Source: a virus | DNA: 36,951 bases | Virus record (IMG/VR): IMGVR_UViG_3300017967_000078 | Location: 1 to 36,951 of that record | Direction: 5' to 3' (one strand) | Shown: positions 5,984 through 17,900 of the stretch, in pieces | How positions within the stretch are numbered: position 1 is the stretch's first letter | Layout of the letters: each line of letters opens with the position of its first letter | Notes under the pieces: model-generated | Databases searched by the model: none | Told to the model about the DNA's origin: nothing | What the model saw: only the letters and a program-made list of their open reading frames with translations | Translations under genes and position numbers: made by a program

Positions 5984-8900
5984 ATGGATAATAGAGTAAA
6001 AATACAAAACTTAGTTCAAGATCAAGTTCCTGATTTTGTTTCAGATTCTTATCCAGAATTTGTAGAATTCTTACGTGCATATTATAAAGACTTAGAAAGT
6101 CCTGGATCTCCATTAGATATTGTTAATAATATTGATCAATATACTCAATTAAATAATGTTTCTGAAATTGTATATTCAACAGAATTGACATCTAGCGTTG
6201 GATATTCAACAAAATCCATAGAGGTAACAAGCACCGAAGGGTTTCCACCTAGAGATGGATTGGTTCAAATTGGAAATGAAATTATTAGGTATGATACAAA
6301 AACCTTAACATCTTTTGATGGATGTGTGAGAGGATTTGTTGGTTTTACCTCATACGTTGACAATATTGACAAGTTTCCAACATTTCTTGATTCAAACAAA
6401 GAACCACATTCTCCTGGGGATACTGTATTTAATTTAAATTCTCTTTTTATAGCAGAAATCTATAAAAAATATAAGAGAATGTATGCTCCTGGATTTGATA
6501 ATGTCCAGTTTTATGAAGAAGTTAATGAAAAAAATGCTGTTGCAAGATTAAAGGATTTTTATGCATCCAAGGGTGCAAACTCTTCATTTGATCTATTGTT
6601 TAGACTGATTTGGGGAGTTGATGTTAAGGTAGTAAAACCAAGAGACTTCCTCATTCAACCATCTGATGCCGATTATAGAATTACAAGAGATCTAGTTGTA
6701 AAACCACTTCTTGGAGATCCACAAGATCTGGTAAATAGAACTCTTTTCCAAGATGAAACAACTACAATTCAAAATGCATCGGGCACAATCACCGATGTAG
6801 AACAAATTTTTCGTAGTAATGAAGTTTATTATAAAATGAGTCTGGATTATAACCCAGACCTAGAAACCTTTGTATTCTCAGTACACCCAAAAACTAAAAT
6901 TACCAATCCAGTTGGAGCGGGACAAACCTATCTTGATGTAGATTCAACATTAAGTTTTGAAAATGAAGGAACATTGGTATTTTATGATAATGATGTAGAG
7001 TATCAAATTCAATACAGTGGCAAGAACACGACTCAATTTTTTGGATTACAATCACCAATAGCAATCCCATTAAATGCAGATATAACAACTCCAGACTATG
7101 CTTATGCTACTGACGACGATGGTAACGAAATTCGCGTTAAAGTAACAGGTGTTTTGGGTGAACTGGTATATGATAGAGAAAAATCATATTATTATCAAGT
7201 AGGCGATCAAATTCAAATCGTCTCACTGGGTTCAGATAGTGAAGATCAAAATGTAACTTCTTGGGTACTTAATTCTACACCAGAATATGAGATAGAACAA
7301 CTGACACAAGTAGCATTAAAATTAAATGGTGCTGCTCAGTATAGAGTAAGAACTTACGATCCACATATTTTTACTCTTGGTGATATTGGAACAGTAAAGG
7401 GAAGTGATGGAAATCAATATGACGTTTTTGTTATTGCAGTTTCTGATAGGTACGAATTTGATATTAACTTAACAACACAAGTAAATACAACTAGTGTTAA
7501 GTATAACATTAGAAAGGGTATATCAAAAGCAAACTCTGTAAATAATCCAGAACTCAACATATTCTCATCAAATGTAAGCAATGTTTATATTAAAGATAAT
7601 GATAGGTATGTTACTTCAAACTCTCTTCCAGATTATTATAACACTCCAATAACAATTGAAGATTTATCTGTGACCTTTAGTGGTCAGTTTGATGGATTTG
7701 ATATTAATATTGGTACAAATGGTTTTATTACTGGAGATGCCATTTATTATAACTACAACAATAATATTGGTCTAGATATTCAAGAAGGTCAGTATTTTGT
7801 ATATAAAGCCAATGCATCTACAATAAGATTAGCAACAAGTAGATCTAATATTAGAAGTGGCATTTTTATTAGAGTATTTGGAACAGTATTTAATAATAAG
7901 TTTGAACTTCTTAAATTTAAAGACAGGATTATCAAATCCCAATCTTTAATCAGAAAATTCTCACACCCAATACCATATGATAATTATGAAGAAACCATTA
8001 CCTCTCCAGGTAATACGGGAATGTTTCTTAATGGAGTTGAGTTATTAAATTACAAATCTTCGGATACTTTATATTACGGTAAAATAGAAGAGATTGTAGT
8101 TTCTTCTCCTGGAGATAAAAACTATGATATTATAAACCCACCCGTTCTCTCAATTGATGACAACATTGGTGTAGGAAGTTCTATTTTTGGATCTGGGGCA
8201 GAGGGAGTATGTAACGTAAGAGGATCTCTTACAAAGATCGACATTATTGATAAGGGATTTGATTATGTTGAAGAACCAAAAGTAACTATTTCTGGTGGAA
8301 ATGGTATTGGTGCAGAAGCAAAATGTAAATTATCCAAGATAACACATTCAGTATCATTTAATGCTGGAAGTTTGTATGAGAATGTAAATCTTTCTAATAA
8401 TACAATTGGATTCTCCACCTTCCATAAATTTAGAGATTATGAAAAAGTTTTATACTCTTCACAATCACAAACTGAAATTGGTGGATTAGTCAATGACTCC
8501 ATCTATTTTGTTAAAGATTTGGATGGTAAGACTATTAAACTTTACAACACTGCAGATGATGCTATTGTTGGTGTTAATACAATCAACTTTACTGCATATG
8601 GAGATGGATTGCAGAAGATTTCTGCGTTTGAAAAGAAAAATGTAATATCATCTATAGAAGTAATTTCTGGTGGATCTGGATATACAAATAAAACACTATA
8701 CTTTAATGAGGACCATGTAGACATTTATTCAAATACTATTGTATACCCAAATCATGGATATACAAATAGGGAAATTGTTAGAATTTCTACAGATGATACT
8801 CTTCCTGTAGGTTTAAATTCAACATCAGAATATTATGTTAATGTTGTTGATAGTAACAGATTCAAAGTCGCAGAATACATTACTGTTGGTATTGGATCAA

Positions 8901-11900
8901 CTCTTCAATCAGATTTTAACTATGTAAATAAAAGATTTGTTAATTTTGGTGATGGGGGCACTGGAACACACAATATCACCTACAGACCAATTGAAGTAAA
9001 ACTGGAAGCTCCTATTGGTGTAACAACAACATCGGGGCAGAATTTTGCAGCTAAAATTAGTCCAATATTTACGGGAGAAATTATCTCAATATCATTAAAG
9101 ACAAATGGCAACAACTATGGTGATGCTAGTATCTTAAATTATAACAGACAACCAAATATTCAACTTAACAGTGGAGTAAATGCACAATTAACACCGATTG
9201 TATCCGCTGCTGGTAGAATAATTGGTGTTATTGTCAATAATGTTGGTAGTGGGTATAATTCTCCACCAAACATTGAAATCTTAGGTTCTGGAGATGGTGC
9301 AGTATTGACTCCAGTAATTGAAGATGGTAAATTGACAGAAGTCAAAATTATTGAAAGTGGTTTTGGTTATAAACAAGTAGATACGATATTAAACGTAATT
9401 CCAACTGGTTCTGGAGCAACATTTACTGCCAAAATAAAATCTTGGTCTATAAACCTTGTTGAAAGAATTATACAAGCACAAAAAATTAATCCAGACGATG
9501 GTATTATTACATCAGCAATAACATCTGATGCTGGTTTACAATACACCCATGGTTATCTTGGTAGAGAACTGAGAAGAAAATTACTTTCAACTTCTCTTGA
9601 TAATGATGGTAATACAATTTATAGAGATGATATTGATAATGATACCAATTCCACATTATATCACTCACCTATTGTTGGTTGGTCTTATGATGGTCATCCA
9701 ATTTATGGACCATACGGATACGCCGATAAAGAAGGTGGAGCAATAAAAAGACTTAATAGTGGTTATAGTCTGATTTTGCCAGCAAATAGACCATCTACTG
9801 GAGATTTCCCAGCAGGCATATTCGTAGAAGATTATCAATTTGTTGGAGATGGTGATTTAGATATACACAATGGTAGATATTGTAAAACTCCAGAATATCC
9901 AAATGGCGTATATGCATATTTTTCTACTATAAATTCTACCCCAGAAGCAAGTGGACCATTAAATGGTTACTTAAAACCAGTTTTCCCATATGTTATTGGA
10001 GATAGTTATAAATCAAAACCTGTAGAATTTAATTTTAGTCAATTCTCCAGTTTAGACTACATTAATATAAATGATTCTGGTTGGACTAGGTATACTGGTA
10101 AATTAGGTCTTTTAAGTAATAGAACATCTTATTCTGGATTCTTACAACCAGATCAATTTGCAGAAGGGTTTACAGAAATAAGAAGTGTAACGCCTGGATC
10201 AGTTACTAAGTTAAATTTGGTTGCTCCTGGAGATAATTATTCTCTTGCGGATAGTGTTTTCTTTGATAACGTTGATACAAGTGGTTCTGGTGCATATGCA
10301 CGTATATCTGAACTTGCAGGAAAAACCGTTGATAGTGTTTCTTATGAGTTTGATTTACTTAAATCTGTTCAATTTGTACCATCAATATCTGACGGTAGAT
10401 TTATTGGAATTGGATCAACAGATCATAATTTAAAGAATGGTGATATTGTATCGATACAAAATTTAAACATATTATCAACAGAGTTTTCCAAATCATACAA
10501 CGTAGGAATATCTACAAATAACCTAACGTTATCAACAAATGTAGGAGACTCTGCTTCAAGTGGTATTGTAACTTACTTCAATGTAAGTGGTAACTTAGTA
10601 TTTCCAGCATTGTCGGTTAATGATCTTTATCTTATTGGAGATGAGACTGTAAAAGTATTAAACGTATATCAAGATGATTCTCGAATAAAAGTACAAAGAG
10701 CAATTAATGGAACAAGTGATCCACACTTTGCTGGATCAAACTTGAAGGAAAAAACTAGAAAATTAATTGTAAATACTGGATTTACAACATCTACAGAATA
10801 TCAATTAGATACTGAATATTATTTTGATCCTAGAGAATCTGTGATTATTCCATCAGAAAATCTTATTTTATATTCAAATCCAGTTCCGCCAGAATTAGTA
10901 TCTGCATGGGATTACTATACTGTCGGTGTTGGTACTGGAACGGTATCTTATTATTCTGCAACCGCTCCAGATGGTAGCAATGATGTTGCAAAGGTTTCTT
11001 TTGCATCAACAACGGGCACAGGAGACGGTTTTGGAATTGAGTATTCTTCAACATCTCTTTCAGCAACAAATCATACAATATCAGTATTTTTAAAGGGAAA
11101 TGCTGGTGGTGAAGAAGTTTATATTATAGTTGATGATGGATTGGCATATTATAGTTCAAAAGTTACCCTAACAAGATTTTGGAGAAGATATTCTTTCCAA
11201 GCATTTACTGGTTCTGGTAGTCACACATTAAAAATTGGTACATACGGTCCACAAACACTGACATCAAATACATCACCAACATTCTATGTTTGGGGTGCTC
11301 AAATAGAAACTGGAACTTTAAGATCAACTCTTTATGAGACTAATGGTTCTGCATTGTCAAGATCTGCGGATGTATCTGGATTATTGTCTTTGAGTAATCC
11401 TGGAGTGACTCAAAAAGAACTTATAAAATCAACAATTCATTCATTCTATTTACCATCTCATGGATTCAAAACAGGTGATTTATTAACTTACAATGTTGGA
11501 TCTGGATTTACTGGGGTAAAAGTATCCACAGGGACCACACAATTCCCCTTGGAAGATGGTACAAAGTTATATGCTGCAGTATATGATGCTGATTTTATTG
11601 GAATCTCAACTCAACAAGTTGGAGTTGGAAGCACTGGACAGTTTGTTGGCGTTGGATCAGAAGGATTACTGATCTATGATCTAGTTGACTATGGAACTGG
11701 TGAAATACATAGTTTTAATACTAACAAAACTTCAACTATTGTTGGCGATGTTTATAAAAAGTATGCTAAGGTTACTACCAAAATAAATCATGGATTAACA
11801 GAAGGTGATCAGATCGTATTTAATGCTGTTAGTGGAATTCAAACAACTGTTACTGTTGCTTATGATGATTTGAACAGAAGAATGGTTATAAACCAAAAAT

Positions 11901-14900
11901 CATTTATTGATTCTGATGTTGACATTGATAGAAATTCAATTACAATTCCAAACCACGGATTTAAAAATGGTGCAAAAGTAATCTATAATTCACCATCACC
12001 ATCTGTTGGTTTAACCAATGCACAGATTTACTATGTTATTGTTTTAGATGACAATACAATTTCTTTATCGGATTATTATTATGATGTAATTACCTCTAAT
12101 GAGAGTGTTCAAATAATCGATATCGAAACTCAATCTTTAGGATTTATTAGTGAAGTAAATCCTGAAATATTCTGCTATAGAAATTCTACCGTCATATTTG
12201 ATTTATCGGATCAAACATTAGCAGCAAATTCCTTGCCAGCATTTAACTTCTTCCTTTATACTGATGAAAACTTTAGTGATGAATTTTTTACTACAGAAGA
12301 AAATACTGGAGATTTTAACGTAAAAACAAGCGGAACTATTGGAGAACCAGGAGCAAAGTTAGAATTAATTATTGATGAGAACGTCCCAACTACATTGTAT
12401 TATAACTTAGAACCAATTAGATATAATGGTGCAGCAGCATCAAAACTAGAAATTATATCGGATAATTTTAATATAAAGAATCCAAATAAATTGAGTGTTT
12501 CTTACAGTAAATTTAATCTCAAAGCAAATGTAACTGGAGTAACTAGCGCAACATTTAATTATCCACTCTTAGATACTCCAGAGAAAATTTTATATCCAAA
12601 TAATGAAGCATTGTTGTCATATACAACAACATCTTTAAGTGCAATTGGACCAGTTGCAAAAGTTTCTCTGGATTCTATAGGAAGAAATTACAGAAAACTT
12701 CCAAACATTGCTGAAATTGTCAGTATTGGTGGAACAGGAGCAATTTTCTTACCAGCAAGTACCAATCTTGGTCAAGTTGATGAGGTAGTGTTAACTGATA
12801 TTGGTTTTGACTATCCCTCAGACAAAACGTTAAATCCAGCAGCACAGTTCCCATACACATACAAGATTGAACCACTTTCTAAATTTAGTCAAATTAAAAT
12901 TGTAAACCCTGGTATCAATTATTTTGTTCCACCACAATTAGTTGTTCTTGATGGTTTTACTGGAAGAGTTAACACCGAAGCATCTCTCAAATATGATATT
13001 GGAGATACTGAAGTAACCATTGTAAGAAATACAACAGGTTTGTATAACATTACTCCAAAAATTCTACCAATCAATAATCCAAATGGTATAAGAATTGATG
13101 ATATTACATACGATCCTGGTAACTATAATGTTACTATTGGATTTGCCGTCACATTCACAACAGCAGAAGATTATCCATTCAAAGTTGGTGATAAGGTTAT
13201 TGTAGAGAACACCAATATTGACGCAACTGTCAATGGAACTGGATACAACTCATCAGACTTTGGATATGCATTATTTACTTTGACCGCCATAGATCCAAAT
13301 ATTGGTGGGGAGACTCCAACTATTACGTATAACTTACAGGATTATTTAAAACCAGGTCAAGTTCCAGGTAATTTTGATAGTTTTGATTCATTTGGAACAG
13401 TTACACCAGAATCATACTTCCCACAATTTGATATTGATCTTGCAAAAGACTCATTTAGATCTGGAGAAATTATTGTTGCTCAAGATGATAATAGAGGAGT
13501 AGTTCAGTTCTATGATTTTAGAAACGAATATTTGAGAGTTAGATCTAAAATTCCATTTAAGGTTGATGATCTCATCATTGGACAATCATCACAGAACCAA
13601 GGATTAATTTCTAGTGTTGATGGAATATCTGGAAAATATTTGATATCGTCCAATAGTATTACTAAAAAAGGTTTCTTAAGAGATACTGGAAAACTTAATT
13701 ATGCATTCCAAAGAGTTCATGATAATGATTATTATCAGTACTTCTCTTATTCAATAAGATCCTCAATAGATTATAAGGATTGGAATCCTCTGGTAAGTGC
13801 TTTAACACATACTTCTGGATTCAAAAAATTTAGTGAATTGGTTATTGATTCATATGATCCCTCAATCGTTGGTATAACAACAGCACAAGATCTCAATGTT
13901 CTGATTGCAATCTCAGATTTGACTCAAGTTGTTGATTTAAATACAGTCAGAGACTTTGATATTGGTAGAGAAAAGAGTATTGATGTTAGTGGAGATTTGG
14001 TATCCAATGAAATCTTGTTTAATTTACCATTCCTTGCACAATACCAAGAATTTATAGGCAACAGAGTTCTTGCTGTTGATGACTTTAGTGATCAGTTTAA
14101 TGGTGAAAAGAGAGATTTTGAATTATTCTCAGACGGCAACAAAGTTTTTGAGATTGAATTTTCTGGTAATGATGCAACTAAAATATCAGTTGGTGAGGGA
14201 ACCATTGATATAACAAATCATTATTTTGTTAGTGGAGAATTGGTACAATATATCCCACCAAATAATGATTTTGCCAATGCAATTCAGATTACCCCAACAG
14301 ATTTTGGACCAGGAATTGGTACTACATCATTACTTCCATCACAATTCTATATTATCAAACAAGACAACCAAAAAGTCAGAGTTGCAACTTCAGCAACAAA
14401 TGCGTTGTTGTTTAACCCAATAGGTGTTGGATTAACTGGAGTTGGAATTGGATCTACTCATATATTCAGAGCAATTGAACCAAATAATAGAATGTTAATT
14501 ACAATCAATGGAACTATTCAGTCTCCAATGGTTGGAACCGCATATACAGTTGCTCTTGCATCCACAGCGGGCATTGGTTCTACTGTAATCGATATGGTTG
14601 GAGTAACATCTGTATTTGGTGGTGATCTTGTAAGGTTTGAAGATGAGGTTGTCTTAATTGCTGCGGTCGATAATGTAGCAAATACATTAACAGTGAGAAG
14701 AGGATGGATGGGAACTGCTGAAGTATCTCATTCCGCTGGTGTTGTTGGAACAAAGCAAGTTGGTAACTTTAATGTAGTTAACAATGATCTTCATCTAATT
14801 GAAGGTCCTTGGGGCAATATTCCAGTTGGACTTGGAACAACTGCGCTAAATTCTGGAGAGGTTGATTACACAGGACTTACAACAAGTTCTAGATTTAGTG

Positions 14901-17900
14901 GAAGAATCTTCTTAAGATCTGCATTAAACCAGGCATTTACAACAAGCTTCTTACCAGCATATGATAATAACTATGTTTATGATGATATTTCTGATCAATT
15001 TAATGGAATCAACACTTCATTCTATTTAAAATATAATGGAAATGACATTGATAATATTTCAGCACAAAATACAATTGTCTTAATTGATGATATATTCCAA
15101 GGTCCACAGAGACTTGGCAATGTATTAACAAATATTGAAGGAGATTACAAACTTGAAGGTGGTGGTGGTCAACTTCTCTTAGGATTTAATGGAGAAGTTA
15201 CAGATCCAAATAACCATAATGATATTAATGTAAATAGAGTTCCTAGAGGAGGTGTTATTGTTAGCGTTGCTTCAAAGGCGGGTTATGGTTATCAACCTTT
15301 AGTATCTGCTGGAGGAACAGCAGTTGTATCTGCCGCTGGAACAATAACAGCGATTGCAATAGGTAATACTGGATCTGGTTATAGATCTGGATTGCAAACA
15401 GTATCTGTTGGAATTGAGACTGCAAGTTATGGCGCTGCAAATATAACTGCAGTTGGTGTTGCTACTGTTGTTGATGGACATGTAATTGGAGTTGCTATTA
15501 CAAATCCACAAGTATTTTATGCACCTAGAGAAGTTGCAAATATTGGTTATAGTTCAGTAACTGGAATCACAACAGTAACAACATCCACTCCACATAATTT
15601 GTCTCTTGGCGATGAAGTTCAAGTGGTTGGTGCAGCATTCACATGTGATTACTATCCACCAGTAAATGTAACAAATGCTCTTTATGATAATGTAACTGGC
15701 ATTATGACAGTTACTGTTGGTGGTGCATCAACGCTTACAGTTAATGGATTCTTCTATGATAATGTTACTGGATTGGCGACTGTTACGACGGTAGAACCGC
15801 ATAAGTTCGTTCCTCAAACTGCTATAGGAAGAAGTTTCAGTCTTGCAGGATTGGCACTTACTTGCGTTGGGTATGGTCAAACATTTGGAGTATATGATTT
15901 TACTTATGACAATATAACTGGTTTAGCAACAGTCTTCACTATTGGGGATCATGGATTATCCAATGGTGAAACATTCAAGATGCGCGAATTGGCGTTTAAT
16001 TGTCCAGTTGGAGGACCTACAGGATATGGCCAAACGTTCACGATTACGCAGTTCCAGTATGACAATGTTACTGGTCTTTCTACAGTTACTACTTCTAGTT
16101 CTTTTATTGGCGTAATTGGAATTGGTAGTGATATTAGACTGGATAACCTTGAATTTACTTGCCCAGGTGGGTCTGGTATCACAACAACTATCTTCCCAGA
16201 TGGAACTCAAGGATACACATTTACTGTAACTAATATCATTGCATCCGATCAATTTGAGATTAATGTTGGACCATCAACAATTAGTCATACTTATGTTGAG
16301 AATGATGCTGGACAAGTTACTGCTGGACTTACTACATCAATATTCCCAGATGGAACTCAAGGTTATTTCTTTGATGTTGTTACAGTAGGGACCACAACAT
16401 CGTTTACAGTTAATGTTGGACCTTCAACTATTAGTCATACTTATGCATCTGGCGGCGTAATTCAAGTAGGTATTAATACTAACATATTCCCAGGCAACTC
16501 TGTAGTATCACCTCTTGGAGATATATTTGGAGTTCTCTCAGCACCAGATTCATACACACTTACATTTAATGCTGGAATTTCTACTATTCGCCATGAATAT
16601 GTGAGTGGTGGTTCACTAACAGTTGGACATAAATTAAAAGTTGGCACAGATGTAATTCTTACTGGTCTTGCATTTACATGCTCTTATGATGGCGGTGTTG
16701 GAATTCTTACTCACCCAAGAATAACAGACCCAACATATTGTGGAACACAAGTTACTAGAATGAATAGTCTTTATGACTTTGAAATTAATGTTGGTGTTAC
16801 CACTGCAGAATCTTTCTATAACTCTGGAGGAATTGTAGAGGAGATTATTCTTGCTCCTAGACAAATTAACAACTCACCAACAGGGCAAGATCCTGGTGCA
16901 AATGGAACTGCAATTACAAAAATTGTAGATGACTACACGTTTATTATCAACTCTGGTCCATCCCCATATACACACGCATACAAGCGTTGTGGAGAGGTCA
17001 GAAGACCCCTTGATGTTGTATTTGATGCCCCATTAACATATTACAACATTCCTTTAGTTTACCATCCAGGAGAGTCTGGATTTGGAACAGGGGCAACAGT
17101 AGACTTAGTTCCAAGTAATGATAGCACAATTCTCAATTTTGAAATTAATAATTTTGGATATGGTTATGGTTCTGGGGAACGCTTGACAGTAGCAATTGGT
17201 GGTACAGTTGGCATTCCAACGTTTGCAACCATAACATCAAATGCCGTTACACCTGTATTTGATGGAGCAAATTACTACTCAGTAACTGATGCAACATATG
17301 ATCCTGTAAGTGGCAATTCAACACTCACTATTGGTATTCATACATTAACTACAGCAGATACGGTTAGAATTGCAAATAAATCACTTCTCTTCAGATGTGC
17401 AAGTGATGATTATAGTGCAATTCTTGCTTACCCACGTCCTGGAATCGATAGCAACATTGCAAACCAAGATGTTGGAATTACATCATATACATCAACAACA
17501 ATTACAGTATTTGCTGGATCATCCCCAGTTGGAAAGCAGTTCCCACATACATTTGTTGGACTTGCAACATATCTCCCATTTGAATTAACTATTGATAGAA
17601 CCTTCCAGTCTAAGTTCTCTGGATGGAACGTTGGTGAATTTATTGTTCTTGATGAAATTGATCCATTCTTTAACGGCGCAAGAAGATTGTTCCCGCTGTC
17701 AGTTAATGGTGAAAGTATTTCATTCTTTGCAAAAGCAAACTCTGGAATCAACTTACAATCAAACTTACTTGTATTTGTTAATGACATTCTTCAGACACCA
17801 GGAGAGGGTTATCAGTTTAATGGTGGTAGTACATTAAGATTTACAGAAGCACCCAAAGGTGGCGTTAGTGGATTTAGTACCACAGGAGATAAAGCAAAAA

